A DNA stretch of 64,000 bases from Geobacter sp. FeAm09 (GCF_008330225.1 NZ_CP042466.1:2598001-2662000), one strand, 5' to 3'; shown: positions 8,252 to 16,775, counted from the first letter of the stretch. Notes: generated from the letters alone by a model not told the origin. A program made the numbers and translations.

Positions 8252-8856
8252 CACAAACAGTTCTCGCCATAATCGTCGCTTACCTGCTGGGCTGCTTCAC
8301 CACCGGCTACTACCTGGTACGGCTTTCGACCGGTCAGGACATCCGCGCCACGGCCAGCGGCAATCTGGGAAGCCGTAACGTGGGGCGCCTCTTGGGCACC
8401 AAGGGCTTTATCCTCACCTTTGTCGGGGATGCGGGCAAGGGAGTGCTGGCGGTCTGGCTGGCCCGCCACCTGAGCCCCGCACCATGGCTCCCCTGCGCCA
8501 CCCTGCTGGCGGCGGTGGCCGGGCACATCTGGCCGCTGCAGCTCGGCCTGCGCGGCGGCAAGGGATTCGCCACCTTCGCCGGGGGAATGATCCTGCTCAA
8601 GCCGCTGGTGCTGCTTGCCGGCTTGGCCCTCTGTGGCGTGGCCTATCCGTTTCTGCGGGGCACCACCAAGACCGGCCTCGTGGCCCTGGCCTGTTCCCCT
8701 CTGTTTGTCGTAGCGGGACATCTGTACAGCGGCACCCCGCCCGTCTCGGTGGAAACGGCGCTCTACTGCCTGCTGGTGCTCGTGGTCCTCTACGCCCACC
8801 GTAACAACATCCGCAAGGAATTTTTCAACCGCGGCATACCCCGGGAGACATCGTAA
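8248..8856 (+). CDS. plsY: Glycerol-3-phosphate acyltransferase PlsY
   Basis: A 202-residue polytopic membrane enzyme that transfers the acyl group of acyl-phosphate to sn-glycerol 3-phosphate, the first step of phospholipid synthesis. The three PlsY motifs are visible: SGNLGSRNVGR near residue 37, a GDAGKG segment with GHIWP, and LRGGKGFAT. Length fits the family. The ATG at 8248 overlaps the stop of the preceding gene (ATGA), implying translational coupling. Many genomes in this group carry more than one plsY, so this may be a paralogue dedicated to the neighbouring membrane module rather than the housekeeping copy. Confidence 0.92.
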   Translation: MTQTVLAIIVAYLLGCFTTGYYLVRLSTGQDIRATASGNLGSRNVGRLLGTKGFILTFVGDAGKGVLAVWLARHLSPAPWLPCATLLAAVAGHIWPLQLGLRGGKGFATFAGGMILLKPLVLLAGLALCGVAYPFLRGTTKTGLVALACSPLFVVAGHLYSGTPPVSVETALYCLLVLVVLYAHRNNIRKEFFNRGIPRETS

Positions 8857-8874
8857 GGCTACATGCCGACACTT

Positions 8875-8899
8875 TATGTACAAACAAAATACATATAAT
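8875..8899 (+). promoter_or_regulatory. AT-rich promoter with dyad, upstream of a small membrane protein
   Basis: TATAAT at 8894-8899 is preceded by the inverted repeat TATGTA-N9-TACATA (8875-8895), which overlaps the -10 box. A good -35 is not visible, so an activator or repressor is implied. It is the only AT-rich tract in the otherwise GC-rich block and lies between plsY and the small gene at 9038. Confidence 0.4.
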
Positions 8900-9037
8900 G
8901 AACATATCAGGCCAATGCATTACGGACCGCACCAAGTAAATACAATAATATCAGCATATTATCAACAGAACAGTATTGGCACACTCCCTGTAATACATTT
9001 GGTACGGCGCAAACAAAAACGCTACAGGGAGAACACC

Positions 9038-9211
9038 ATGGAAACAGGTATCATCAAGCTGGCCTTCGCCACCATCCCTGCCGTTGCCTTGATCGGATCG
9101 GCCATATTCTTCAGCGCTCTCGCAAAACTTCCCACCCATCGCCACCTGTCATTCCACCGAATCCGCAGCTCGGCCCAGCGCGCCTTGGCCGCCGGTGCAA
9201 TACTGCGCTGA
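9038..9211 (+). CDS. Small membrane protein, 57 residues, unknown function
   Basis: Starts METGIIKLAFATIPAVALIG, with one strong membrane helix (residues about 5-28) followed by a basic, His/Arg-rich cytoplasmic tail. The ATG is preceded by CAGGGAGAACACC, an acceptable ribosome site. Its own AT-rich promoter region lies upstream, and the lipoprotein gene begins 33 bp downstream. No family recognised. Single-helix proteins of this kind are often stress-induced membrane-complex modulators; nothing more can be claimed. Confidence 0.6.
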   Translation: METGIIKLAFATIPAVALIGSAIFFSALAKLPTHRHLSFHRIRSSAQRALAAGAILR

Positions 9212-9244
9212 TTTCACGGTAAAAGACCTTTGAAAGGAGTTCCC

Positions 9245-9643
9245 ATGTTTTGCTCACGAACACCATTTTTCATGGCAGCATTTCTCTTCTGCTCCGCTCT
9301 GGCCAGCGGCTGCGCAATCATGAACAAGGATAACCGTCTGGTGCTCAACTCCCTGGACGAGGCCATGCAGGGGAGCGCCATCATCGACAGCACGGCGGGC
9401 AAGATCGCCGCTGCGCCCGTTGCCTTGCCGGTCGGGATGGCTGCCGGCGTTATCGATATGGCGGTGGTGACGCCGGCCCGCGCCACGGTCCCGGCCGGTA
9501 AGGACACCGTGGAGTATCTCTGGGAAAATCCCCAGGGCTCTGATTTGCGGCAGGCGATGCTGTTCATCCCCAAGGTCGTGGCGACGCCGGTCCTCTTCAT
9601 CAGCGACTGGGCTGTGAGATCGATCTTCACCACCAAATTCTGA
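9245..9643 (+). CDS. Small lipoprotein, paralogue of the next gene
   Basis: A 132-residue protein with a signal peptide and lipobox LASGC, so lipidated at Cys about 24 and anchored to the outer or inner membrane. After CAIMNKDNRLVLNSLDEAM come two hydrophobic patches (PVALPVGMAAGVIDMAVV and VVATPVLFISDWAVRS). The same arrangement (Cys-A-x-x-N-x-D-N, then P-V-G-(L/M)-x-A-x-x-x-D-M) recurs in the following gene, so the two are diverged paralogues. Start at 9245 follows GAAAGGAGTTCCC. Function unknown. Confidence 0.7.
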   Translation: MFCSRTPFFMAAFLFCSALASGCAIMNKDNRLVLNSLDEAMQGSAIIDSTAGKIAAAPVALPVGMAAGVIDMAVVTPARATVPAGKDTVEYLWENPQGSDLRQAMLFIPKVVATPVLFISDWAVRSIFTTKF

Positions 9644-9660
9644 TGCGAAAGGAAGCAACC

Positions 9661-10626
9661 ATGCGACGCACGCTTGTTGTCATAATGTTCCTGCATCTGC
9701 TCTGCGGCGGCGGTTGCGCGGTCTTTAACCGCGACAATACCCCGGCGCTCAACTTTGTCGAACAGCACTTGATCCCCAAGGAGAATCCCGGCCGCGCCCT
9801 CTCCTACCCGCTGGTCATCCCGGTCGGCCTGACGGCGGCGACCCTGGACATGTTCCTGTTTCACCCCCTGTCCGTGACGGCCGACGCCTGGCACGACACC
9901 AGCGACCTATTGTGGGACAATATGGACTGGGACCGTCACTATGTGACCACGTCAGCCTCGATCGTACCCCGCGTCGCTGCCGTACCCCTGGTCTTCACCG
10001 GCGATTTTCTGGCCCGAAGCAGTTTCGATATCTCCCACGGAAGGGGGGGCAGCAGTACGAGCAAGAGCAGTCCAGAACCTGAACGGGAAAGGAAACGGAC
10101 CGAGGCGAAGAAGAACCTGGACATGGCACGGCAGGCCTTGGCACAACAGGATTTGGACACGGCCATTCGACTGGCCGACGAAGTGGTGGCAACGGGCCAT
10201 TACCAATACGAAGCAGGCGTCATCAAGGACGTTGTGCTGCTGAAGCGCCACGCCCCTGACGCCCTTTTTGCCATGCCGTTCAACGGGCGGATGTTCGGCG
10301 ATCCCCTCTTCGTGGAAACCTATGCAGACCTGTTGGCAAACGGCTCGCCGGCGGAACGGATGCAGCTTTTGGCGATATTCGACCGGTTTTATTTCGCTGT
10401 CGGCACGACTATCAGTATCCAGGGCAAAAACGGCACCCCCCTGTCTTTTCTGATGCCGGCGCTGGAAAAAAACCTGACCGACGAGGACCGGGCGATCCGC
10501 ATGAAGACCATGCAGGCCCTGGGAAAATTCCAGCGGAGCGACAAAGGGGTGCGGGCGCTGCTGGAAGGCGTGGCCCGGGGAAGCGACCCGGTACTGGCGA
10601 CAGCCGCCAAGTCGCTGTTGCGCTGA
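9661..10626 (+). CDS. Lipoprotein with C-terminal HEAT-like region
   Basis: A 321-residue protein with signal peptide and lipobox (CGGGC). The N-terminal 120 residues parallel the preceding lipoprotein (CAVFNRDNTPALNFVEQHL, then PLVIPVGLTAATLDMFLF). A Ser/Lys-rich linker follows, then a helical region (KKNLDMARQALAQQDLDTAI) like a TPR hairpin, and a C-terminal part with HEAT-like helices (MKTMQALGKFQRSDKGVRAL). The start at 9661 is preceded by GAAAGGAAGCAACC. Probably a periplasmic scaffold or adaptor co-expressed with its paralogue; no enzymatic motif seen. Confidence 0.65.
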   Translation: MRRTLVVIMFLHLLCGGGCAVFNRDNTPALNFVEQHLIPKENPGRALSYPLVIPVGLTAATLDMFLFHPLSVTADAWHDTSDLLWDNMDWDRHYVTTSASIVPRVAAVPLVFTGDFLARSSFDISHGRGGSSTSKSSPEPERERKRTEAKKNLDMARQALAQQDLDTAIRLADEVVATGHYQYEAGVIKDVVLLKRHAPDALFAMPFNGRMFGDPLFVETYADLLANGSPAERMQLLAIFDRFYFAVGTTISIQGKNGTPLSFLMPALEKNLTDEDRAIRMKTMQALGKFQRSDKGVRALLEGVARGSDPVLATAAKSLLR

Positions 10627-10721
10627 ACAGACAGCTGAAGTCCCCGGACGCTACGGGGAGGGAGGAATATTTCGATGAAAATTGCCCACCACTGTGGTAA
10701 TAAGGTGCAAAGGATTCCGGC

Positions 10722-11630
10722 ATGAACACGGCTTACGGAAAAGCATCACTGTTCGTCTTCACCCTGGCGCTCGTCCTGTCGTGCCAGGGGTGCGTGGGGA
10801 GCCTGTTCTACCAGCCGGACCGCACCGTGTACGACACCCCTGACCGCCACGGCTTGGCGTACGAGCAGGTGACCTTCCAGAGCCGGGACGGCACCAGGCT
10901 GTCTGGCTGGTTTATCCCGGCCATGGGCACGCCCCGGGGAACCGTGATCCATTTCCATGGCAACGCCCAGAACATGACCGCCCATTTCGGCTTTGTCTCC
11001 TGGCTCCCGGCTCGGGGTTTCAACCTCTTCATCTTCGATTACCGGGGCTACGGCGCATCGGACGGGACCCCCGACCGGCGCGGCGTGTACGAAGATTCCC
11101 TGGTGGCCCTGGATTACCTCGCCACCCGGCCCGGCCTGGACCACAACCGGATTCTCGTCCTGGGGCAGAGCCTGGGGGGCGCCAACGCCATCGCGGCGGT
11201 GGCCAGCCGCCCCCATGGCAACATCCGCGCCGTGGCCGTCGACTCGGCCTTTGCCTCGTACCGGGGCATAGTCCGGGACAAGATAGCCGCCATACCGCTG
11301 TTGTCCCTCGTCCGTACGCCGCTTGCCCGCCTTCTCATCGGCGACGACGCAAGCCCCGATGGTGCGGTGGCCAATATCGCCCCGACGCCGCTCCTCATCA
11401 TTCACGGCACCGGGGACCGGGTGGTCCCCTACTCCCACGGTCAGAGGCTCTTTGCAGTGGCCCGCGAGCCAAAGCAGTTCTGGAGCGTTGAGGGGGGTGA
11501 ACACACCGACGCCTTCGCCGATCCGGGTTCCCCCTATCGCCAACGACTTGTGGCCTTTTTCAACGAGACACTGGACGGGCGCATCGTGGCCGGCAAGGCC
11601 AATGGCCGGGAAGCGCAAAGAGTACAATAG
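10722..11630 (+). CDS. Lipid-anchored alpha/beta hydrolase
   Basis: A 302-residue serine hydrolase with an N-terminal signal and likely lipid-attachment Cys at about 21-24 (SCQGC). The fold landmarks are clear: HFHGNAQN oxyanion region, DYRGYGAS, nucleophile elbow GQSLGG with Ser150, acid Asp232 in HGTGDRVVP, and His261 in GGEHTDAF. It resembles the BEM46/YfhR group of membrane-associated hydrolases. Position among lipoproteins, a phosphatase and a glycosyltransferase suggests envelope lipid or ester substrates, but that is inference. Confidence 0.85.
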   Translation: MNTAYGKASLFVFTLALVLSCQGCVGSLFYQPDRTVYDTPDRHGLAYEQVTFQSRDGTRLSGWFIPAMGTPRGTVIHFHGNAQNMTAHFGFVSWLPARGFNLFIFDYRGYGASDGTPDRRGVYEDSLVALDYLATRPGLDHNRILVLGQSLGGANAIAAVASRPHGNIRAVAVDSAFASYRGIVRDKIAAIPLLSLVRTPLARLLIGDDASPDGAVANIAPTPLLIIHGTGDRVVPYSHGQRLFAVAREPKQFWSVEGGEHTDAFADPGSPYRQRLVAFFNETLDGRIVAGKANGREAQRVQ

Positions 11631-11652
11631 CACCTTACAAGGCAGGCGACAG

Positions 11653-12249
11653 ATGATTTCCATGGCTTTCCGCTCCACCCTGGCACCTCTTGCCCTCGTT
11701 TACGTACTTGCAGGGACGGCGTTATCCGCCCCATCAGCGGACGACGCCAATCACACCACCCCGCCTCCCCTTCCCCTCTCCGCCCGTTTCTCGGAACGCA
11801 TCTACAACCTACCCGGGCTCGCCAATGTGGGGCGGGTTGCGCCCGGGATCTTTCGCGGTGCCCAGCCGGCTCGGAATGGCTACGCCACCCTCAGGGCCAT
11901 GGGGATCAAAACCGTCATCGACATGCGCACCGGCGAAAGCGAGCGGAAGTTTGTTGAGGGGGCCGGGATGCAGGCCATCGCCGTCCCCATCCAGATGACC
12001 CGCACGGGGCTGCAGGAAAAGGTGGATCGGGTGGTGGCCCTGATGACGGATCCGGCAAACCAGCCGGTCTACGTCCATTGCCGCCACGGCCAGGACCGCA
12101 CCGGCATCGTGGTGGCCGCCTACCGCATGAAACAGCAGGGATGGTCCCTAACCGACGCGGAGACGGAGATGCAGGCCTTTGGCTTCAACGATATCTGGAT
12201 CAATTTCAAGAAATTCATCCGCCAGTACGGGTCACAGATCGACAAGTAG
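11653..12249 (+). CDS. Exported dual-specificity/tyrosine phosphatase
   Basis: A 198-residue protein with an N-terminal signal peptide (cleavage around GTALSAPSA). The Cys-based phosphatase loop HCRHGQDRTG places catalytic Cys143 and Arg149. The sequence before it (GIFRGAQPARNGYATLRAMGIKTVIDMR) is typical of plant/bacterial DSP-like phosphatases. Start at 11653 has AAGGCAGG upstream; the frame is open further upstream inside the hydrolase gene but without a signal peptide. Exported DSPs can act on lipid or phosphoinositide-like substrates or on phosphoproteins. Next to plsY and a glycolipid-type glycosyltransferase, a phosphatidylglycerophosphate-like substrate is possible but unproven. Confidence 0.85.
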   Translation: MISMAFRSTLAPLALVYVLAGTALSAPSADDANHTTPPPLPLSARFSERIYNLPGLANVGRVAPGIFRGAQPARNGYATLRAMGIKTVIDMRTGESERKFVEGAGMQAIAVPIQMTRTGLQEKVDRVVALMTDPANQPVYVHCRHGQDRTGIVVAAYRMKQQGWSLTDAETEMQAFGFNDIWINFKKFIRQYGSQIDK

Positions 12250-12282
12250 TCATCTTCCCAAACAAGGGGCTTAGGAGGCAGC

Positions 12283-13836
12283 ATGCAGGGCAGCATTATC
12301 AGGACCGTTCTCCTCGCCTTTCTTTTCTGCAACATCATCTCCCCGGCAGCGGCCGCCCCCCCCGACTCCGCTTTCCAGAAACGCATCGCCGGCGATACCC
12401 GCGCCCTGATCATCTTCCGCGACAACCTGCGGCGGGTAGCCGACTTTACCCGCTCCCGGCCGGATCTGTTCAGTCCGGACAAGGAACAGGGGAAGATGCT
12501 GCTGGCGCGCGAAGACAAACTGGCCATCTGGAATACCTGGAGCACGGTTCTGGACAGCCTGGCCGCCCTGGATGAAATCCGCCGCGAACAGGGCGCCTTC
12601 CACCTCTTTCAGGACAAGGAACGCCGCAATGCATCCTTCGCCCTCACCAACGCCGCTTTCCTGGCGGGCTACCGCTACGCCCTGGAATTGATCGCCCAGG
12701 CGGACAGGAATCCCGCCCTGGATACGGTCCTGAACGAAGCGGTGCCGGAACTGGGCATCCCGTCCGGCACCTTTGGCCGTTTCAAGTTCCGCTTCCTCAA
12801 TGTGGCCGTTGCCACCGAATTCGCAGCCCTGCAGGTGATCGACACGAGCTACGCCAACGGCCCCAGGGAGTTGCGCGCCGCCATGGATGAGGACAGCAGG
12901 GCTATTTGGGAGATGGGCAAGGGCAAGGGGCATGCCCTGACGCTCAAAAACGCCTTGGCGGTGGTGCGCACTGCCGGTTTCACGGCATGGTTTCCCCTTC
13001 AGAAAGGGGTCTCGGAGTGGATGGGGGATACCAAGGTGTTGCGCAAGGGAAGCCACCTGATCTCGGCCAGGCAGATTGAGGCCGTGGGCAAGCGTCTTCA
13101 GCCAGGCGACATCATCTTCGAGCGCCACGAGTGGTTTCTTTCCAACCTGGGACTACCCGGCTTCTGGACCCACGTGGCACTGTACATCGGCACGCCGGAA
13201 GAGCGGCGGCGCCTGTTCAACGATGCCGGGGTCAAGGCATGGGTGACAACCCTGGGCATCGCCAACGGCGATTTCGAGACACTCCTGCGCCAGCGCTACC
13301 CCACCGCCTACGGCAAGAGCCTGATCCCCCGTGAAGACAGCCATCCGACCCGCATTCTGGAGGCGATCTCGGAGGGGGTATCCTTTACCTCGCTGGAGTA
13401 TACCGGTTCGGCCGACTCCATCGGCGTGATCCGCCCCCGGCTCTCCAAACGGGACAAGGCCCAGGCCATCCTGCGGGCCTTCCATTACAGCGGACGCCCC
13501 TACGACTTCAACTTCGACTTCGAGACCGACGCCGCCCTGGTCTGTTCGGAATTGATCTTCAAGGCCTATGAGCCGGGAGGCGGCATGAAGGGGCTGCGCT
13601 TCCCGGTGACCGAGGTGGTGGGGCGCAAGGTCAGCACCCCCAACAACATGGTGCGCCAGTTCGACGAGCAACTGGGCACCGCTGGAGCCCAGGCCGATTT
13701 CGTGCTGTTCCTTGACGGTTTCGAGAAGGAAAAACGGGCGGTGGAGTCAACCGCCGAGCAGTTCCGCGCCAGTTGGCAGCGCCCCAACTGGCATATCCTG
13801 ATCCAGGACACGCCGGTGGAAGCCGGGAAGAAATAG
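12283..13836 (+). CDS. Exported permuted papain-like (YiiX/YebB-type NlpC/P60 superfamily) hydrolase
   Basis: A 517-residue protein with a signal peptide (cleavage near SPAAAA). Residues 27-260 are a helical domain without recognisable motifs. The C-terminal domain has the circularly permuted papain arrangement: LQPGDIIFERH, then the His of FWTHVALYIG (His297), then the nucleophile in DAALVCSELIFKAY (Cys421). Permuted papain proteins of this group hydrolyse amide or ester bonds in lipids or cell-wall material. The gene follows the phosphatase with 33 bp spacing and precedes the glycosyltransferase with 23 bp, consistent with one operon. Confidence 0.8.
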   Translation: MQGSIIRTVLLAFLFCNIISPAAAAPPDSAFQKRIAGDTRALIIFRDNLRRVADFTRSRPDLFSPDKEQGKMLLAREDKLAIWNTWSTVLDSLAALDEIRREQGAFHLFQDKERRNASFALTNAAFLAGYRYALELIAQADRNPALDTVLNEAVPELGIPSGTFGRFKFRFLNVAVATEFAALQVIDTSYANGPRELRAAMDEDSRAIWEMGKGKGHALTLKNALAVVRTAGFTAWFPLQKGVSEWMGDTKVLRKGSHLISARQIEAVGKRLQPGDIIFERHEWFLSNLGLPGFWTHVALYIGTPEERRRLFNDAGVKAWVTTLGIANGDFETLLRQRYPTAYGKSLIPREDSHPTRILEAISEGVSFTSLEYTGSADSIGVIRPRLSKRDKAQAILRAFHYSGRPYDFNFDFETDAALVCSELIFKAYEPGGGMKGLRFPVTEVVGRKVSTPNNMVRQFDEQLGTAGAQADFVLFLDGFEKEKRAVESTAEQFRASWQRPNWHILIQDTPVEAGKK

Positions 13837-13859
13837 CACCTGTTCCGAAAGGACACCCT

Positions 13860-15002
13860 ATGACAGGCGACACCGGAAAACGGCAAAAAATCGCCATCCT
13901 GAGCGTCTCGGCCGGCGCCGGCCACGTGCGGGCCGCCCAGGCGCTCCAGGCCGCGGCGGAGACGTGGTATCCCGGCCTGGAAACGGTCCACGTGGACCTG
14001 ATGGCGCTGGTGCCCAAGCTGTTCAAGACCATCTACGCCGATACCTACCTCAAGGTGGTGGAACATCACCCGGCCTTTTGGGGCTATCTCTACGACAAGA
14101 CCGACCGGGACAAGGTGGATTCGGCCTTAAGCCGCCTGAGGAGCGCCATCGAGCGGCTCAATACCCGGAAACTGAAACGGGTGCTGGCCGAGATCGCCCC
14201 GGACCATGTGGTCTGCACCCACTTCCTGCCGGCCCAACTGCTGGCGCGTCAGATCCGCAAGGGAGAATTCAAGCGGCCGACCTGGGTGCAAGTCACCGAC
14301 TTCGACGTGCATGCCCTGTGGATTCACGAGGGGTTAAGCGGCTACTTCGCCGCCCACGACGAGGTGGCTTGGCGCATGGTCGAGCGGGGTATCCCGGCGG
14401 CCGGCGTGCGGGTGACCGGCATCCCGATCATGCCGGCCTTCGGTCAAAAGCTGGACCGCGCCGTCTGTGCCGCCGAGTTGGGACTCGATCCCGGCCGAAA
14501 AACGCTCCTGATGATGTCCGGCGGTGCCGGGGTGGGGAGCATCCAACTCCTGGCCGAGCGGCTGCTCAAGCTGGAGGGTGACTTCCAGATCGTGGCCCTG
14601 GCGGGCAGAAACGAACGGCTGCTGGCCGACCTCCGGGCAATGGCCCGGCACCATCCGGGGCGGCTCTTCCCCCTGGGGTTCACCGGGGTGATCGAGCGGG
14701 TCATGGCGGCCAGCGACCTGGCCATCACCAAGCCGGGCGGCCTGACCACCTCGGAATGCCTGGCCGTGGGGCTGCCCATGATCGTGGTGTCGCCGATCCC
14801 GGGCCAGGAGGAGCGCAATGCCGATTTCCTGCTGGAAAACGGCGCGGCCATGAAGGCGTGCGACGCCGGCGCCCTGGCCTGGCGGGTGAATACGCTGCTG
14901 CAGGAGCCGGAGCGCCTGGCGCGTATGGGTGAGAGGGCCCGGGGGCTGGGGCGGCCGGATGCGGCCCGGCAGGTACTGGAGATCGTGCAGGGAATCCGTT
15001 AG
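13860..15002 (+). CDS. GT28 glycosyltransferase, MGDG synthase/UgtP-like
   Basis: A 380-residue GT-B enzyme. The N-terminal motif ILSVSAGAGHVRAAQAL is the glycolipid-acceptor signature of monogalactosyldiacylglycerol synthases and processive diacylglycerol glucosyltransferases. The C-terminal half contains MMSGGAGVGS and AITKPGGLTTSECLAVGLP, the nucleotide-sugar binding segment. Start ATG at 13860 follows GAAAGGACACCCT. Likely transfers a hexose from a UDP-sugar to a diacylglycerol-type lipid at the cytoplasmic face. MurG, the other GT28 member, has a different N-terminus and context. Co-location with PlsY and lipid-type hydrolases supports a glycolipid role. Confidence 0.85.
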   Translation: MTGDTGKRQKIAILSVSAGAGHVRAAQALQAAAETWYPGLETVHVDLMALVPKLFKTIYADTYLKVVEHHPAFWGYLYDKTDRDKVDSALSRLRSAIERLNTRKLKRVLAEIAPDHVVCTHFLPAQLLARQIRKGEFKRPTWVQVTDFDVHALWIHEGLSGYFAAHDEVAWRMVERGIPAAGVRVTGIPIMPAFGQKLDRAVCAAELGLDPGRKTLLMMSGGAGVGSIQLLAERLLKLEGDFQIVALAGRNERLLADLRAMARHHPGRLFPLGFTGVIERVMAASDLAITKPGGLTTSECLAVGLPMIVVSPIPGQEERNADFLLENGAAMKACDAGALAWRVNTLLQEPERLARMGERARGLGRPDAARQVLEIVQGIR

Positions 15003-15046
15003 CCCCCCTGTAACGGGGCGATACCACACCGAAGGTGAAAGCGCAT

Positions 15047-15553
15047 ATGAAAAGAGGTTCGTGGGCCCGTTCCGGGCACCTGCTGTTTCTCCTCACCTGG
15101 GTAACGCTCCTGGGGCTGTTCTTCGCCATGACCGAGATCCAGATCGAGGGGGCCAACGGCTGGGCCGCCTCCCTGCCTACCTGGCGCGTCGAGAACCATT
15201 GGCTGCTGGACCTCTTCTGGGGCGGCCGGGCCATGACCGGCTACCACGCGTGGGTCTTTTCCTTCATGTGCCTGGCATTCCACCTTCCCCACGCCATCGT
15301 GGGCCGGATAACCTGGCGCCAGGAGGCCCGCTGCCTCGGCTCGCTGATGTTCTTCTGGATCATCGAGGACTTCCTCTGGTTCGTCATGAACCCGGCCTAC
15401 GGCATCGCCCGCTTCAGTCCCCACTTCATTCCCTGGCACAAGCACTGGGCCGTGGGCATGCCCACGGATTACCTGCTCTTCACCGCGGTCGGGGTCCTGC
15501 TCCTCATGGTTTCCTTTTCAGACGGGCGTTCAGGCGAGCGGATACGACCGTAA
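15047..15553 (+). CDS. Multipass membrane protein, unknown function
   Basis: A 168-residue protein with four to five membrane segments, aromatic-rich loops (HWLLDLFWGG, EDFLWFVMNPAYG) and several conserved-looking His residues (HFIPWHKHW, YHAWVF). These His could bind haem or metal, but no family is recognised. ATG 15047 is preferred over GTG 15035 because GAAGGTG lies nine bases before it. It ends the tightly spaced plus-strand series that began with the lipoproteins. Confidence 0.6.
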   Translation: MKRGSWARSGHLLFLLTWVTLLGLFFAMTEIQIEGANGWAASLPTWRVENHWLLDLFWGGRAMTGYHAWVFSFMCLAFHLPHAIVGRITWRQEARCLGSLMFFWIIEDFLWFVMNPAYGIARFSPHFIPWHKHWAVGMPTDYLLFTAVGVLLLMVSFSDGRSGERIRP

Positions 15554-15653
15554 GCCGTATCATAGCGCCCCACTCTCTCGCCCCTTTTCATCGCCTGCGT
15601 CTTGAAATTTTCTCCATAACTTGGGAAAATGAATCAGGAAGGAGGTACTCGGT

Positions 15654-16112
15654 ATGATACGCAAGGCACTGCTGCTCATGGGAGCACTGCTCCTGCTGGG
15701 AGGGTTCACCTCGCTCCCGGACCGGCTTAAGGAGCAACTGAAAACGTCGCCGCAGCATTATGCCCAGTTCGATGTGAATATGGGCTGGGAGGTAAAGGTG
15801 GAGAATGGCACCACCACCATCAGCGGCGTTATCCAGAATATCCGTTACGCATCGATGGATGACGTCGAGATTTGGGTATCATCGGTTGACGCCACCGGCA
15901 AGGTCGTCAGCCGCGCGGTAGCTTACGTGATTCCAAGACGCCTGGAGAGGGACGACCTCAGCCCGTTCAGCGTCACCCTGCCGATTATGGCGGCGCCGGG
16001 CACCAAACTAATTTTCACTTACAAATACAATGGATTCGACGGCGGAGGCCCTGATGATGGAGGGGTCAACTGGATGCAATCGTTCGAGTCGCTCGTCTCT
16101 CCCCACGTCTGA
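15654..16112 (+). CDS. Small exported protein with FxLYD-like beta domain
   Basis: A 152-residue protein with an N-terminal signal sequence (ALLLMGALLLLGGFTS). The rest is a predicted beta-sandwich: WEVKVENGTTTISGVIQNIR, VEIWVSSVDATGKVVSR, SPFSVTLPI. The pattern of a note on comparing terms in the interior (NGTTTISG-V-x-N) is like FxLYD domains of periplasmic proteins. Ribosome site GGAGGTACTCGGT. It is followed by an intrinsic terminator. Function unknown. Confidence 0.6.
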   Translation: MIRKALLLMGALLLLGGFTSLPDRLKEQLKTSPQHYAQFDVNMGWEVKVENGTTTISGVIQNIRYASMDDVEIWVSSVDATGKVVSRAVAYVIPRRLERDDLSPFSVTLPIMAAPGTKLIFTYKYNGFDGGGPDDGGVNWMQSFESLVSPHV

Positions 16113-16136
16113 AGGGGGAAACGGATATGCAGGGCG

Positions 16137-16162
16137 AGCCCACCCCGAAACGGTGGGCTTTT
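16137..16162 (+). terminator. Intrinsic terminator after the 15654 gene
   Basis: Stem AGCCCACC (16137-16144) pairs with GGTGGGCT (16152-16159) around a short loop, followed immediately by a TTTT tract. It is 25 bases after the stop codon at 16112. Confidence 0.75.
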
Positions 16163-16292
16163 CCGTACCCGGTCGCGGTACGCGGGAGTGCCGGGTGAAA
16201 GCGGATAATTTGACCTGCGTCATGCACAAGGGGAATGTCTGACGGTATGCTGCCCCCGGATAACAAACCAAACGATTCGGGAGGAGCAGACC

Positions 16293-16583
16293 ATGTGTGA
16301 TTGCGGATCAACCGGGGCACCGGGAGCGGGGCCATTTGCCACCGGCAGGGAACTCGTGGAATTCGTGCTTGCCGCCCATGGCGGTGCCGTAGCGGCGTCG
16401 CCCGTGCCGAATGGCGGACTGGCGGCCACGTGCCAGGGGTGCGGCGCATCCTTCTTGCTGGCGACCTTTGTCCAGGCCTGTCCGGAGTGTGGCGGCGTGC
16501 ATGCCGTCTCGCCACCCCGCGCCGCAGACCCGGCGGCTATCCAGTTTGCCGGGACGAACTTCGTCCTGCCGGCCGGGGCGTGA
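16293..16583 (+). CDS. Small zinc-ribbon protein, unknown function
   Basis: A 96-residue soluble protein. CxC near the N-terminus (MCDCGSTG) and a ribbon with CQGCG and CPECGG (residues about 47-68) indicate one bound zinc. The residues between resemble no family I can name. The start is supported by GGGAGGAGCAGACC. The next small gene begins 33 bp downstream, so the two probably share a transcript. Possibly a regulator or metal carrier; not assigned. Confidence 0.6.
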   Translation: MCDCGSTGAPGAGPFATGRELVEFVLAAHGGAVAASPVPNGGLAATCQGCGASFLLATFVQACPECGGVHAVSPPRAADPAAIQFAGTNFVLPAGA

Positions 16584-16616
16584 CCTCTCGGCGGCCACGG
16601 GGAAAAGGAACACACC

Positions 16617-16775
16617 ATGGTTACCACGAGTGAAATCGCCGTTACAGCAACCATCTGGGCACTGACCGCCGCCGGCGGCTTCTTCGGGATACGCGCCGCG
16701 CTGCGCAGGAGACGCGAGCAACGTTCCGGCATGGTTGCCGGCAAGACGATGCGCCAAAGGGCTTGCAAACGCTAG
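16617..16775 (+). CDS. Small single-helix membrane protein, 52 residues
   Basis: Sequence begins MVTTSEIAVTATIWALTAAG; a membrane helix spans residues about 5-25 and is followed by a strongly basic tail (RAALRRRREQR). The site GGAAAAGGAACACACC precedes the ATG. Its TAG stop shares the CTAG bases with the convergent HPP gene, so the two genes overlap tail to tail by four bases. No family known. Confidence 0.5.
   Translation: MVTTSEIAVTATIWALTAAGGFFGIRAALRRRREQRSGMVAGKTMRQRACKR

Noticed and set aside
8960..9020. Sigma-54 promoter (TTGGCAC near 8980)
   Set aside because: The -12 GC element is not at the required spacing.
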